From Arthrobacter antioxidans (GTDB lineage: Bacteria > Actinomycetota > Actinomycetes > Actinomycetales > Micrococcaceae): a stretch of DNA of 64,000 nucleotides. The notes under the pieces were generated by a model. It did not search any database. It worked only from the letters and a program-made list of their open reading frames with translations, and was not told the origin of the DNA. This document shows, piece by piece, positions 51,800-61,603 of this stretch (position 1 is its first letter; the number at the start of each line of letters is the position of its first letter). Made by a program: the position numbers and the translations under genes. The stretch is taken from positions 3,534,001 through 3,598,000 of the forward strand of contig NZ_CP095501.1 in NCBI RefSeq assembly GCF_023100725.1. The letters run 5' to 3'.

Positions 51800-53349
51800 C
51801 GCGTGGACTCCAGGGATGCTGTGGCGGCGTGCATGACGGTCTCGGCGGTGGCCTCCGCGCGGTCGAGGCGGCCGGTGATCCGGCCCTCCCGCATGACCAG
51901 CACGCGGTCGGCCATGCCCAGCACCTCGGGCAGTTCGGAGGAGATCATGAGGATCGCGATGCCCCGCCCCGCCAGTTCCGAGATCAGGCGGTGCACCTCG
52001 GCCTTCGTGCCGACGTCGATGCCGCGCGTCGGCTCGTCGATGATCAGGAGCTTCGGGTCCGTGGCGAGCCACTTCGCGAGGACGACCTTCTGCTGGTTGC
52101 CGCCGGACAGGGTGGAGACGGCGTGCTCGGGAGAGCCCGCCTTCACCTGCAGCCGCTTGCCCCAGGTCTCGGCGGCCTCCCGCTCCGCGCGTGCCCTGAT
52201 GATGCCGAACCGCGCGAGGGAGTGACGGAGTGTCAGTGCCGTGTTGCGCTCGACCGACAGGTCCATGACGAGCCCCTGTTTCCGGCGGTCCTCCGGGACG
52301 AAGCCGATCCCGGCGTCGATCGCGGCACGCGGATCCTTGCGGCGCAGCGGCGTGCCGGACATCCGGACGGTGCCCGACTCGTAGCGGTCGATCCCGAACA
52401 CGGCACGGGCCACCTCGGTGCGCCCGGCCCCCACCAGCCCGGACAGTGCGACGATCTCGCCCGCCCGCACCTCGAAGTCGATGTCGTGGAAGACGCCCGG
52501 CCGGGTCAGCCCCTCGACGGTCAGAACGACGTCGCCCGCCTCCGTCTCGGTCTTCGGGAACAGTGCCTCGATGTCGCGTCCCACCATCTCCCGGACGATC
52601 GCCTCGACCGACGTCGCACGCGTCTCGTGGGTCGCGATGTAGGCGCCGTCCCGCATGACCGTGATGCGGTCGCACAGGCCGAAGACCTCGTCGAAACGGT
52701 GGGAGATGAACAGGATGCCGCTGCCGGCGTCGCGCAGGCGGCGGGCGACGGCGAACAGGCGGTCCACCTCGACGCCGCTGAGCGCCGCCGTGGGCTCGTC
52801 CATGACGAGGATACGGGCGTCGAGGGAGATGGCCTTGGCGATCTCGATGATCTGCTGGTCGGCGATGGACAGTCCCTCGGCCACGCGGTCGGGGTCGATC
52901 GGGACGCCGAGCTGGTCGAAGAGCTCACGGGCGCGGCGCCGCATCTCGACGCGGCTGATGAGGCCGAGGCGGCCCCTGGGCTGGCGCCCGATGAAGATGT
53001 TCTCCGCGACCGTGAGATCGGGGAAGAGCGTGGGCTCCTGGTAGATGACGGAGATCCCCGCGGCCTTGCTGTCGGCGACGTTGCGGAAGCTGACGCTCTG
53101 CCCGCCGACGAGGAACTCCCCGGCATCCGGGTGGTGCACCCCCGCGAGGATCTTCACGAGCGTCGACTTCCCCGCGCCGTTCTCGCCGACCAGCGCGTGG
53201 ATCTCGCCCGCCGCCAGGTCGATGGTGCCGTCGGCGAGCGCGACGACCGGGCCGAAGGTCTTCAGCGCGCCGCGGAGCGCCAGCACGGGAGCCCGCCCCG
53301 GTGCGGACGGGTCCGTGGCCTCACTGCCACGGCCATCAGGGTGCGCCAC
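51796..53349 (-). CDS. rhaT: Rhamnose ABC transporter ATPase (double domain)
   Basis: A 517-residue sugar ABC ATPase, GTG start behind GAGGAG. The first half has GENGAGKST, the signature-like LSIADQQ and [10 protein letters not shown]; the second half has a degenerate Walker A ([10 protein letters not shown]), LSGGNQQK and [11 protein letters not shown], the usual arrangement of RbsA-type proteins. First gene of the leftward operon; its promoter has the LacI operator. Confidence 0.92.
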   Translation of the reverse strand: MAHPDGRGSEATDPSAPGRAPVLALRGALKTFGPVVALADGTIDLAAGEIHALVGENGAGKSTLVKILAGVHHPDAGEFLVGGQSVSFRNVADSKAAGISVIYQEPTLFPDLTVAENIFIGRQPRGRLGLISRVEMRRRARELFDQLGVPIDPDRVAEGLSIADQQIIEIAKAISLDARILVMDEPTAALSGVEVDRLFAVARRLRDAGSGILFISHRFDEVFGLCDRITVMRDGAYIATHETRATSVEAIVREMVGRDIEALFPKTETEAGDVVLTVEGLTRPGVFHDIDFEVRAGEIVALSGLVGAGRTEVARAVFGIDRYESGTVRMSGTPLRRKDPRAAIDAGIGFVPEDRRKQGLVMDLSVERNTALTLRHSLARFGIIRARAEREAAETWGKRLQVKAGSPEHAVSTLSGGNQQKVVLAKWLATDPKLLIIDEPTRGIDVGTKAEVHRLISELAGRGIAILMISSELPEVLGMADRVLVMREGRITGRLDRAEATAETVMHAATASLESTR

Positions 53350-53369
53350 TGCAACTCCTCGGGAAGAAA

Positions 53370-53426
53370 TGAATCGTTTCAGATTCGATGTCCTCGAATA
53401 GTAGGCGCGACCTCCGGGACCGTCAA
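53370..53426 (-). promoter_or_regulatory. rhaT operon promoter with LacI operator
   Basis: On the minus strand TTGACG (53421-53426), a 17-base spacer and TACTAT (53398-53403), followed by TGAAACGATTCA (53370-53381). The same 12 bases occur at 54608-54619 in the rhaI promoter. The operator lies just downstream of the start of transcription, fitting repression. Confidence 0.78.
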
Positions 53427-53474
53427 CAGGCCGAGATCGGACTGTGACCCCGGCGCGACGGCGGGGCCGGCCCG

Positions 53475-54506
53475 TCAGCCGGCGGCGGTCACCCGCGCCC
53501 GCGTGCTGCGGCGCTCCACGAGTTCGGGGTCGAAGATCACCTGGCGACGGCGGGCCGTAGGCCCCTCAATCTCCTCGAGGAGCAGTTCGACGGCGGTGCG
53601 CCCCATGAGTTCGGTCGGCTTGCGGACGCTCGTCAGCGGGACGACGGTGGAGGCGGAGAAGTCGATGTCGTCGTACCCGATCAGGGCGAGGTCCTCGGGG
53701 ATCCTGAGGCCTCGGATCAGCAGGACCGCCTGCATGACGCCGATCGCGAGGAGGTCGTTGGCGCAGAAGATGCCGTCCGGCAGCTCCCCGTGCCGGCGCT
53801 GTGCGATCGCCTCCCCGACGTCCCGGCCGGCCAGCACCGTCATGGCCTCCGCTGCGAGGACCTCGAGCACGGCGCCGTCGTGCTCCGCGATCGCCTGGCG
53901 GGCGCCGGCCAGGCGATCCGCGACCTGGCGGTAGTCGGCCCTGGTCCCCACGAACGCGATCCGCCGCCGGCCCGCCTCGAGCAGGTGCCGCACGGCGATG
54001 TAGCCACCGGCGACGTCGTCCACGGACACCGAGCTGCAGCGCCGCTGCGGATCCACGCGGTCCACCAGCACCACGGGCATGCCGCGCTGCCGCAGCGCCT
54101 CGACGCGCGGCCCCACGTCCCCGACGGGCGAGATGAGCATGCCCTGCACCCGCTGCTGCTCGAAGACGTCGATGTACCGGGCTTCGCGCTCGGCGTCCTG
54201 CCCGCTGTCGCCGAGCACCACGGTGCTCCCGTTCTCGGCGGCGCAGTCCTCGGCCGCGCGGGCGAGGGAGGAGAAGAAGGGGTTGGCGACGTCGAGCACG
54301 ACCAGGCCGATGGTGCGGCTCTGGCCCGCCCTCAACTGCCGGGCGGCGTCGTTCCGCACGAAGCCGAGCCCGTCGATCGCGGCCTGCACGCGCTCGCGGG
54401 TGGCCGTCGAGACGCGCGCGGGATGGTTCAGCACGTTCGAGACCGTCCCGACCGCCACCCCGGCCCTGTCCGCGACGTCCTTGATGCTGACTGGTCGGCT
54501 GCTCAT
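53475..54506 (-). CDS. LacI-family repressor of the rhamnose regulon
   Basis: A 343-residue LacI-type regulator; ATG 54506. N-terminal HTH and hinge ([40 protein letters not shown]), then a sugar-binding core ([57 protein letters not shown]). It lies between the two rhamnose operons, and both promoters carry the same operator. The inducer is probably rhamnose or rhamnulose. Confidence 0.93.
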   Translation of the reverse strand: MSSRPVSIKDVADRAGVAVGTVSNVLNHPARVSTATRERVQAAIDGLGFVRNDAARQLRAGQSRTIGLVVLDVANPFFSSLARAAEDCAAENGSTVVLGDSGQDAEREARYIDVFEQQRVQGMLISPVGDVGPRVEALRQRGMPVVLVDRVDPQRRCSSVSVDDVAGGYIAVRHLLEAGRRRIAFVGTRADYRQVADRLAGARQAIAEHDGAVLEVLAAEAMTVLAGRDVGEAIAQRRHGELPDGIFCANDLLAIGVMQAVLLIRGLRIPEDLALIGYDDIDFSASTVVPLTSVRKPTELMGRTAVELLLEEIEGPTARRRQVIFDPELVERRSTRARVTAAG

Positions 54507-54564
54507 GGGGACTCCGGCTGTCTCGGAGGTCGCGTCGCGCGTCGGCGGGACGCCGACGGGACGG

Positions 54565-54619
54565 TTGACACTCGGTCTCCAGCAAGGATAGCTTTGAAAC
54601 GTGCTAATGAAACGATTCA
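54565..54619 (+). promoter_or_regulatory. rhaI operon promoter region with LacI operator
   Basis: TTGACA at 54565-54570 with a weak -10 around 54588-54594, followed by TGAAACGATTCA (54608-54619). A further half-site TTGAAACG lies at 54594. The rest of 54507-54729 has no other feature. Confidence 0.65.
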
Positions 54620-54729
54620 AAAGCACGGCGCATCCATGTCCCCGTTCGGGCTCCGTCCGGACGGGCGAAAGACCCCGAGAATCATCGCCGGTGGAATGAA
54701 GCACCCGGCCCGCACGCTGGAGAGAGTAC

Positions 54730-55896
54730 ATGACTGTCATCGACGACATCACGGCAGAGCTGGACCAGCTCGCCATCGAGGTGCCCTCCTGGGCCTACGG
54801 CAATTCCGGGACCCGGTTCAAGGTCTTCGCGACGCCCGGCACGCCCCGCACCGTCCACGAGAAGATCGCCGACGCGGGCATGGTCCACCGGCTGACCGGC
54901 CTCGCCCCGAGCGTGGCCCTCCACATCCCCTGGGACACGGTGGACGACTACGGGAGCCTCGCCGCCCATGCCGGAGAGCACGGCGTGCGGCTCGGCACCA
55001 TCAACAGCAACACGTTCCAGGACGACGACTACAAGTTCGGCAGCCTGACGCACAGCGACGCCGCCGTGCGGAACAAGGCGATCGACCACATGTACGAGTG
55101 CATCGAGGTCATGAACGTCACCGGCTCCCGGGACCTGAAGATCTGGCTGGCGGACGGCTCCAACTACCCGGGGCAGGCCGACATGCGGTCCCGGCAGGAC
55201 TGGCTGCAGGACTCCCTCCGGAAGGTGTACGACCGCCTCGGCGAGGGCCAGCGGCTGGTGCTCGAGTACAAGTTCTTCGAGCCGGCGTTCTATCACACGG
55301 ACGTCCCCGACTGGGGTACCTCCTACGCCCACTGCCAGCAGCTCGGCGACAAGGCCCTCGTCTGCCTCGACACGGGCCACCACGCGCCCGGGACCAACAT
55401 CGAGTTCATCGTGGCGCAGCTGATCCGCCTCGGGAAGCTCGGCTCCTTCGACTTCAACTCGCGTTTCTACGCCGACGACGACCTGATCGTCGGGGCGGCG
55501 GACCCGTTCCAGCTGTTCCGCATCATGGCGGAGGTGATCCGCGGCGGCGGTCTGGACCCGTCCGGCGGGATCGCGCTCATGCTCGACCAGTGCCACAACC
55601 TCGAGGAGAAGATCCCGGGTCAGATCCGCTCGGTGCTGAACGTGCAGGAGATGTCGGCGCGCGCCCTGCTCATCGACCGCCCCGCCCTCACCGCGGCGCA
55701 GGAGGCCGGTGACGTCCTCGGCGCGAACGCCCTCATGATGGACGCCTTCTACACCGACGTCCGCCCTGCCCTTGCACAGTGGCGGGAGTCGAAGGGGCTC
55801 CCCGCGGACCCCATGAACGCATACCGCGGGAGCGGCTACCAGGACCGGATCAACACCGAGCGGCAGGGCGGCCGGCAGGCCGGATGGGGAGCATGA
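54730..55896 (+). CDS. rhaI: L-rhamnose isomerase
   Basis: A 388-residue TIM-barrel isomerase of the Pseudomonas/actinobacterial type. SWAYGNSGTRFKVFATPGTP, LHIPWDTVDDYGSL, KIWLADGSNYPGQADMRSRQ, LEYKFFEPAFYHTDVPDWG, LDTGHHAPGTNIE and GSFDFNSRFYADDDLIVG contain the expected metal-binding Glu, Asp and His. Converts L-rhamnose to L-rhamnulose. Followed by rhaD with a 4-base overlap. Confidence 0.94.
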   Translation: MTVIDDITAELDQLAIEVPSWAYGNSGTRFKVFATPGTPRTVHEKIADAGMVHRLTGLAPSVALHIPWDTVDDYGSLAAHAGEHGVRLGTINSNTFQDDDYKFGSLTHSDAAVRNKAIDHMYECIEVMNVTGSRDLKIWLADGSNYPGQADMRSRQDWLQDSLRKVYDRLGEGQRLVLEYKFFEPAFYHTDVPDWGTSYAHCQQLGDKALVCLDTGHHAPGTNIEFIVAQLIRLGKLGSFDFNSRFYADDDLIVGAADPFQLFRIMAEVIRGGGLDPSGGIALMLDQCHNLEEKIPGQIRSVLNVQEMSARALLIDRPALTAAQEAGDVLGANALMMDAFYTDVRPALAQWRESKGLPADPMNAYRGSGYQDRINTERQGGRQAGWGA

Positions 55897-57965
55897 CAGT
55901 GACGACGACGCAGCCGACGACGGCCACCTCGACCAACCGGACCGTGAGCGAGCTCATCGCACGCTCCAACCGGCTCGGCGCCGACAAGCGCACCACGAAC
56001 TACGCCGGCGGCAACACGTCCGCCAAGGGCACGGGCGTCGATCCGGTCACGGGCGAGGACGTCGAGCTGCTCTGGGTGAAGGGGTCCGGCGGGGACCTCG
56101 GGACGCTCACGGAGTCCGGGCTCGCCGTCCTGCGCCTGGACCGCCTTCAGGCGCTGCGCTCGGTGTACCCGGGCGTGGAGCGCGAGGACGAGATGGTCGC
56201 CGCCTTCGACTACACCCTGCACGGCAAGGGCGGGGCGGCGCCATCCATCGACACGGCGATGCACGGCCTCGTCGACGCGGCCCACGTGGACCACCTGCAC
56301 CCCGACTCCGGGATCGCCGTCGCGACCGCGGCGGACGGCGAGGCCCTGACCCGTACGATCTTCGGACCGAAGGTGGTCTGGGTGCCCTGGCGGCGGCCCG
56401 GTTTCCAGCTCGGCCTCGACATCGCCGCCCTCAAGGAGGCGAACCCCGAAGCCATCGGCACCATCCTCGGCGGCCACGGCATCACCGCCTGGGGCGAGAG
56501 GTCCGCGGAGGCCGAGGCGAACTCCCTGTGGATCATCGAGGCGGCGGAGCGGTACATCGCAGAGCACGGCCGGACCGAGCCCTTCGGCCCCTCGCTCGAA
56601 GGGTATGCCGCGCTGCCCGAGGAGGAGCGCCGGGCGAAGGCCGCGGCCCTCGCCCCGACCATCCGCGGGCTCGCCTCCACCGACAGGGCGCAGGTGGGCC
56701 ACTTCACCGACGACCCCCGCGTCCTCGACTTCCTCGCCTCCACCGAGCACCCGCGCCTCGGGGCGCTCGGGACCAGCTGCCCCGACCACTTCCTCCGCAC
56801 CAAGGTCAAGCCGCTGATCCTCGACCTCCCCGCGGACGCCGACGTCGAGAGCTGCCTGCTGCGCCTGCGTGAACTGCACGCCGCGTACCGGGCGGACTAC
56901 GCCGCCTACTACGACCGCCACGCGACGCCGGACTCCCCCGCGATGCGCGGCGCGGACCCGGCGATCGTGCTGGTGCCCGGCGTCGGCATGTTCTCCTACG
57001 GCGCCACCAAGCAGACCGCCCGCGTCGCCGGGGAGTTCTACCTCAACGCCATCAATGTCATGCGGGGCGCCGAGGCCATCTCGACCTACGCGCCGATCGA
57101 GGAGGGGGAGAAGTTCCGCATCGAGTACTGGGCCCTGGAGGAGGCCAAGCTCGCGCGGATGCCGAAACCGAAATCCCATGCGGGACGCATCGCCCTGGTG
57201 ACGGGGGCGGCGTCGGGCATCGGCAAGGCCATCGCGACGCGCCTCGCAGCGGAGGGAGCGTGCGTGGTCATCGCGGACCTGGACATCGCCAGCGCGAACG
57301 GCGTCGCCGACGCACTCGGCGGGCCCGACGTCGCCATCGGCGTGCAGGCCGACGTCACCGATCCGGCCCAGGTGCTCCACGCCGTGAACGCCGCCGTACT
57401 GGCGTTCGGCGGGCTGGACCTCGTGGTCAACAACGCCGGCCTGTCCATCTCCAAACCCCTGCTCGAGACCACGGAGAAGGACTGGGACCTGCAGCACAAC
57501 GTCATGGCGAAGGGGTCCTTCCTCATGTCGCAGGCCGCCGCGAAGGTGCTCATCGAGCAGGACATGGGCGGGGACATCATCTACATCTCCTCCAAGAACT
57601 CCGTGTTCGCCGGGCCCAACAACATCGCCTACAGCGCCACGAAGGCGGACCAGGCGCACCAGGTGCGGCTCCTCGCCGCCGAGCTCGGGGGGTACGGGGT
57701 GCGCGTCAACGGCATCAATCCCGACGGCGTGGTCCGCGGCTCCGGCATCTTCGCCGGCGGCTGGGGCGCCAAGCGGGCCGCCGTGTACGGCGTGGAGGAG
57801 GAGAAGCTGGGCGAGTACTACGCCCAGCGCACCCTGCTCAAGCGCGAGGTGCTCCCGGAGAACGTCGCCAACGCCGTCGCGGTCCTGACCTCCGCCGAGC
57901 TCTCACACACGACGGGCCTGCACATCCCCGTGGACGCGGGCGTGGCCGCCGCGTTCCTGCGCTGA
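55893..57965 (+). CDS. rhaD: Bifunctional rhamnulose-1-phosphate aldolase / lactaldehyde dehydrogenase
   Basis: A 690-residue fusion; ATG 55893 overlaps the rhaI stop. Residues ~1-425 are a class II aldolase (TTNYAGGNTSAKG, DHLHPDSGIAVATA with zinc-binding histidines, LGGHGITAWGE). Residues ~431-690 are an SDR: VTGAASGIGK near 436, NNAG, YISSKNSVFAGPNNIAYSAT. The aldolase splits rhamnulose-1-phosphate to DHAP and L-lactaldehyde, and the SDR is thought to oxidise lactaldehyde. The fusion is widespread in actinobacteria, Bacillus and rhizobia. Confidence 0.93.
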   Translation: MTVTTTQPTTATSTNRTVSELIARSNRLGADKRTTNYAGGNTSAKGTGVDPVTGEDVELLWVKGSGGDLGTLTESGLAVLRLDRLQALRSVYPGVEREDEMVAAFDYTLHGKGGAAPSIDTAMHGLVDAAHVDHLHPDSGIAVATAADGEALTRTIFGPKVVWVPWRRPGFQLGLDIAALKEANPEAIGTILGGHGITAWGERSAEAEANSLWIIEAAERYIAEHGRTEPFGPSLEGYAALPEEERRAKAAALAPTIRGLASTDRAQVGHFTDDPRVLDFLASTEHPRLGALGTSCPDHFLRTKVKPLILDLPADADVESCLLRLRELHAAYRADYAAYYDRHATPDSPAMRGADPAIVLVPGVGMFSYGATKQTARVAGEFYLNAINVMRGAEAISTYAPIEEGEKFRIEYWALEEAKLARMPKPKSHAGRIALVTGAASGIGKAIATRLAAEGACVVIADLDIASANGVADALGGPDVAIGVQADVTDPAQVLHAVNAAVLAFGGLDLVVNNAGLSISKPLLETTEKDWDLQHNVMAKGSFLMSQAAAKVLIEQDMGGDIIYISSKNSVFAGPNNIAYSATKADQAHQVRLLAAELGGYGVRVNGINPDGVVRGSGIFAGGWGAKRAAVYGVEEEKLGEYYAQRTLLKREVLPENVANAVAVLTSAELSHTTGLHIPVDAGVAAAFLR

Positions 57966-57966
57966 C

Positions 57967-59454
57967 ATGGCTGCCGGCACCACACCGGTGTTCGTGGCCG
58001 TCGACATCGGGGCGTCCTCCGGTCGGGTGATCCTCGGGAGGCTCACGGACGCCGGTCCGGAGCTCGACACCGTGCACCGCTTCCCCAACGGTGCGCAGTT
58101 CCTCGGCGGCGCCCTGCGGTGGGACGTCGACGCCCTGGTTGCGGAGGTGCTGGTGGGACTGCGCCGGGCAGGCGAGGCCGCGGCCCGGACGGGTGACACC
58201 GTCATGAGCATCGGCATCGACACCTGGGCCGTGGACTACGGGCTCGTCGACGACGCCGGGACGCTCCGGCACCTGCCCTTCAGCTACCGTGACGAACGCA
58301 CCGCGGCGAGCATCGACGTCGTGCACCACGCCGTGCCACCCGGGCAGCTGTACGCGCGCACCGGGCTGCAGTTCCTGCCGTTCAACACGGTGTACCAGCT
58401 CGCCGCCGAGCGGTCGCTCCAGGGCGTCCAGGCGCTGCTCATCCCCGACCTGCTCGCGTACCGGCTGACCGGCGAGCGCCGCACCGAGGCGACGAACGCC
58501 TCCACCACGGGACTGCTCGACGCCGCCACCGGCACCTGGGCGGAGGACCTCTTCGCCCCGCTCGGCCTGTCACCGGAACTCTTCCCGCCGCTCGTCGAAC
58601 CGGGCACGCTGATCGGCCGCCTGCTGCCGGCCGTCGCCTCGGCGACGGGCCTCCCGGCCGACACCGCCGTCGTCGCCGTCGGATCGCACGACACGGCCTC
58701 CGCCGTCGCCGCAGTTCCCGCGGACACCCCGCACTTCGCCTACATCTCCTCGGGCACGTGGTCGCTCGTCGGCGTCGAGCTCGACGCCCCCATCCTGACC
58801 GCGGAGAGCCGCACCGCGAACTTCACCAACGAACGCGGCGTGGACGGGACCATCCGCTACCTGCGCAACACCGGCGGCCTCTGGCTGCTGCAGGAGTGCC
58901 TGCGGGAATGGAGCGTCGAAGGGCCTGAACCCGATCTCGCGGGGCTGCTGGCTGCGGCCGCGGACCTGCCGCCCAACGGGCCGATCATCGATGCCGACAG
59001 CACCGACTTCCTGGCGCCGGGCTCCATGCCCGCGCGCATCCGCCGGGCCGCCGGGGCGCCGCCGGGTGGCCTGCCGACCCGGGAGGCCGTGGTCCGCTGC
59101 ATCCTGGACAGCCTCGCCGCGGCCTACGCCCGCACACTGCAGGACGCCGTCCGGCTGTCAGGACACCGCATCGACGTCATCCACGTGGTGGGCGGAGGAT
59201 CGCAGAACGCGCTGCTCTGCCAGTTGACCGCCGACCGCACGGGCCTGCCGGTGCTCGCGGGTCCGGTCGAGGCGACGGCGCTCGGCAACGTCCTCGTCCA
59301 GGCGCGGGCCGTCGGCCTGCTGGACGGCGGACCCGGATCGTCCGGCCCTCCCCTGGCCGGTATCCGCGCGGCCGCCCGCCGATCGGCCCGGACCGTCCGC
59401 TACGAGCCGGCGGAGCGCCCGGCCGCGACCGCGCGGGTTCCGTCAGCGACGTGA
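57967..59454 (+). CDS. rhaB: Rhamnulokinase
   Basis: A 495-residue FGGY carbohydrate kinase. N-terminal phosphate motif [31 protein letters not shown], sugar-site DERT; C-terminal [14 protein letters not shown] and [20 protein letters not shown]. It phosphorylates L-rhamnulose for RhaD. One base separates it from rhaD. Its end overlaps the convergent zinc-ribbon gene by 12 bases. Confidence 0.94.
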   Translation: MAAGTTPVFVAVDIGASSGRVILGRLTDAGPELDTVHRFPNGAQFLGGALRWDVDALVAEVLVGLRRAGEAAARTGDTVMSIGIDTWAVDYGLVDDAGTLRHLPFSYRDERTAASIDVVHHAVPPGQLYARTGLQFLPFNTVYQLAAERSLQGVQALLIPDLLAYRLTGERRTEATNASTTGLLDAATGTWAEDLFAPLGLSPELFPPLVEPGTLIGRLLPAVASATGLPADTAVVAVGSHDTASAVAAVPADTPHFAYISSGTWSLVGVELDAPILTAESRTANFTNERGVDGTIRYLRNTGGLWLLQECLREWSVEGPEPDLAGLLAAAADLPPNGPIIDADSTDFLAPGSMPARIRRAAGAPPGGLPTREAVVRCILDSLAAAYARTLQDAVRLSGHRIDVIHVVGGGSQNALLCQLTADRTGLPVLAGPVEATALGNVLVQARAVGLLDGGPGSSGPPLAGIRAAARRSARTVRYEPAERPAATARVPSAT

Positions 59455-59850
59455 GCGAAGGGTTACGGGCCCTTTAGCCGTCGACGGGTCGACGACGGCG
59501 CCGCGCTGCACCATCTCCGCGAGGCCACGGTTCACGAGGCGGCGCGCAGCGTTCCGGGCGGGCTCGTGCAGAAGACTCCCGCCCTCCCCGTCGAGAGCCC
59601 GTGCGGCGTCCGCCGGATCGATGCCCTGTCCGCGCGGCACGCTCCGCAGGCGCGTCAGGAGCCAGTCCTCGAGGGCTGCGTCGATCGGCCTCACCTTGCG
59701 GGCCCGGCAGGCGTCGCTGCAGTAGAGCACCGAGTCCCAGGTCCGCTCCCACTTCTTCCGCCACTCCATGCGGCGGCCGCACGACCTGCAGTACTTCGGG
59801 TCGTGCGGAACACCGGGACCCTGCGCAGGCGCCCTCCCCCGCGGCGTCAC
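59443..59850 (-). CDS. DUF2256/DUF3253 zinc-ribbon protein
   Basis: A 135-residue protein from GTG 59850. The N-terminal half has [20 protein letters not shown] and [10 protein letters not shown], four cysteines of a DUF2256 zinc ribbon; the C-terminal half ([45 protein letters not shown]) is a winged-helix-like DUF3253. A nucleic-acid-binding role is possible but unproven. The GTG overlaps the stop of a small upstream frame (GTGA). Confidence 0.8.
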   Translation of the reverse strand: MTPRGRAPAQGPGVPHDPKYCRSCGRRMEWRKKWERTWDSVLYCSDACRARKVRPIDAALEDWLLTRLRSVPRGQGIDPADAARALDGEGGSLLHEPARNAARRLVNRGLAEMVQRGAVVDPSTAKGPVTLRSRR

Positions 59851-60065
59851 AAGCGCCTGGATACGGCGCGGAGGGTGGCGAAGCCGAGCCGCACCCGGAG
59901 GTCCAGAGAGCGTGCGTCGGAGGCCTGCTCGACGGCGTCGGCCGCCCGGTTCGCCGGGCCCTGCTCGTCTGCGCTGCTGTCCGTGGCCACGGCGGTCCTT
60001 CCTGCCACCCCTGCCGGTCCTGCGGCGGGCCGACGCGGGGAAGGACTGCGGTTCGGTGATTGCAT
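59847..60065 (-). CDS. Small hypothetical protein, doubtful
   Basis: A 72-residue frame from ATG 60065, coupled by GTGA to the zinc-ribbon gene. Proline/serine-rich start, then helix-forming [20 protein letters not shown]. No recognisable family and no good ribosome site; kept because of the overlap. Confidence 0.3.
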   Translation of the reverse strand: MQSPNRSPSPRRPAAGPAGVAGRTAVATDSSADEQGPANRAADAVEQASDARSLDLRVRLGFATLRAVSRRL

Positions 60066-60118
60066 CAAGCATAGGAGACGCCGCTACGCCCTGTTCAGCC
60101 CGAGTCAGCAGGAGCAGC

Positions 60119-60238
60119 AACGGCGCGACCGTGCACCGCGCCCCGGGCGTCACCGTCGATACCGCGCACGCCATCCTCGACGAACGACCCGACCGGGCCG
60201 GCGCCTACGTCGCCGCCACCCGCGGCCGACACGAACCG
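60119..60238 (+). pseudogene. Fragment of a MobF-type conjugative relaxase (TraA helicase end)
   Basis: Forward translation gives [18 protein letters not shown] followed by [15 protein letters not shown], the conserved superfamily-1 helicase end of TraA/TrwC relaxases (TxHxxQGxTVDxAH and ALYVAxTRGR). Here Q is P and nothing of the relaxase or other helicase motifs lies around it, so it is a relic of an integrated plasmid or conjugative element. A short frame (60273-60341) with KARLKQALKPLISRSDE follows and is unidentified. Confidence 0.65.
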
Positions 60239-60361
60239 CCCCCGGTTCACCTCACACGGAGCACAGGGAGCGGTGGCCACCCACCAAAAGGCCCGGCTCA
60301 AGCAGGCACTCAAGCCACTGATCAGCAGGTCAGATGAGTAGCGAGCATCAAGCTGGGAACC

Positions 60362-60898
60362 ATGGCGAACAGGGACCCGACGTCACCGCCTCCTGATACA
60401 ACCCATTGTCCCGCGGACGTCGCCGGGCTGGTCCTGGTCGACTCGACCGCACCGGTATCTGCCGTGGCAACGAGTTCAACAGATCCCGCAGGTTCCGACT
60501 CCGATTCAGGGTCCCGGGACACGCTGAAGCGTTTCTCTGCACAGGGTTCAGTCGCAGCGCGGCTCAGTATCGGCGCGCTGGTCGGCGTGACGTCCAACCA
60601 CTTCCAAAGCACGGTCGATGAGTACATTCACGCCGGATCATCGGCGCAGCAGGCGGCAGCCTGACGGAGCCTCACCGACAAGCCGCTGATCGTTCTGACT
60701 GCGAGCAGTGGTAAGGGGCTGGGCCGGACCGCTTCGCAGGATGCTCTTGCCTCACTCTCGACCAACAACCTGCACCGCGTCATCGACGGAGCCACCCACC
60801 AATTGTTCGTCACCGATCAGGAGGACGCAGCCGCAACCGCAGGAGGAATTTTCGACGTCGTCTCTGCCGTGCAGACCGCAAGCCCGCTCATCCGATAG
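60362..60898 (+). pseudogene. Alpha/beta-hydrolase pseudogene
   Basis: One frame from 60362 reads through an in-frame TGA at 60662-60664 to a TAG at 60896. Before the stop: DVAGLVLVDSTAP, the strand after the nucleophile elbow; after it: LTDKPLIVLTA, ASLSTNNLHRVIDGATHQ and DAAATAGGIFDVVSAVQTAS, the terminal part with the catalytic-His region (GATH). The N-terminal ~110 residues including the nucleophile are missing. Truncated and stopped, so not functional. Confidence 0.75.
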
Positions 60899-61370
60899 AA
60901 CGGGGGAAACCCCTGAATTTCTTGCCGTGGGAAAGCGAAGGTGTCAGCCTCCTGCGGGCCCGCAAAGAATCATCTCTACGAGCTCCCCCGTTCTGCACCA
61001 GCGTCTCGCGGTCGTGTGCCAGTGGGTAGCCAGGGTGCAAACGGGTTGAAGGTCGCTCCGTGGTCGCTGGAAACTTCGATCCGCTCGTCGCCGTCATTCT
61101 TCGAGGGTCCGTGGGCCGCATAATTGGTCGGCCTCGATGGGCCGGCGGGAAGTGCAAACAACCCTGGCTTTGCCGCCCCAGCCATGCCTTCGCCCTACGT
61201 GCGAGGTGTACCAGGTGCAGATCCGCATCTGTATCTGGATTTGCTGATCAAACACCGGAACAGTGCGGCATCTGCACCCCGACCCGATGATGCTTTTGCT
61301 TTAGACGGCCAATAGCTGCGGCGGCAGCCACGAGGGTCAAATCACTGATCCCGCCAACCCGCCAACACCC
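60899..61370. other. Gene-poor, lower-GC stretch
   Basis: About 470 bases without a supportable gene. Only short frames occur, such as 61124-61315 (+) containing YVRGVPGADPHLYLDLLIKH, which I cannot identify. Composition is less GC-rich than the flanks, consistent with acquired or decaying DNA. Confidence 0.6.
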
Positions 61371-61397
61371 TTGACACATACCCCCCGGGGGTATATT
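61371..61397 (+). promoter_or_regulatory. Promoter with embedded CsoR/CstR-type operator
   Basis: TTGACA (61371-61376) and TATATT (61392-61397) with a 15-base spacer; between and overlapping them is ATACCCCCCGGGGGTAT (61378-61394), the palindrome class (ATACCCC-GGGGTAT) bound by copper- or persulfide-sensing CsoR-family repressors. No csoR gene is in the window. The 5' leader to the hydrolase ATG is ~200 bases, with no other feature seen. Confidence 0.7.
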
Positions 61398-61603
61398 TTG
61401 AGGGTGTTGGCAGCCCCGCTCACTCTCGGTTCCCACCAGCGCTACAGGTCCTCTACGCGAACCTGAAAGCGCAACTCAGCGACAACACAACACGTCTGTA
61501 GGACTTCCCTTCACTCGTCGGGGCGATGTCATTCGGACGAACAGCCCGCCTTCGACCGGGCTCTCACTTCATTCGAACACCCCCAAGTCTGGAAACGTCC
61601 CCC

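Noticed and set aside
51829..53934. 701-codon plus-strand open frame
   Set aside because: Antisense shadow of the rhaT ATPase and lacI genes.
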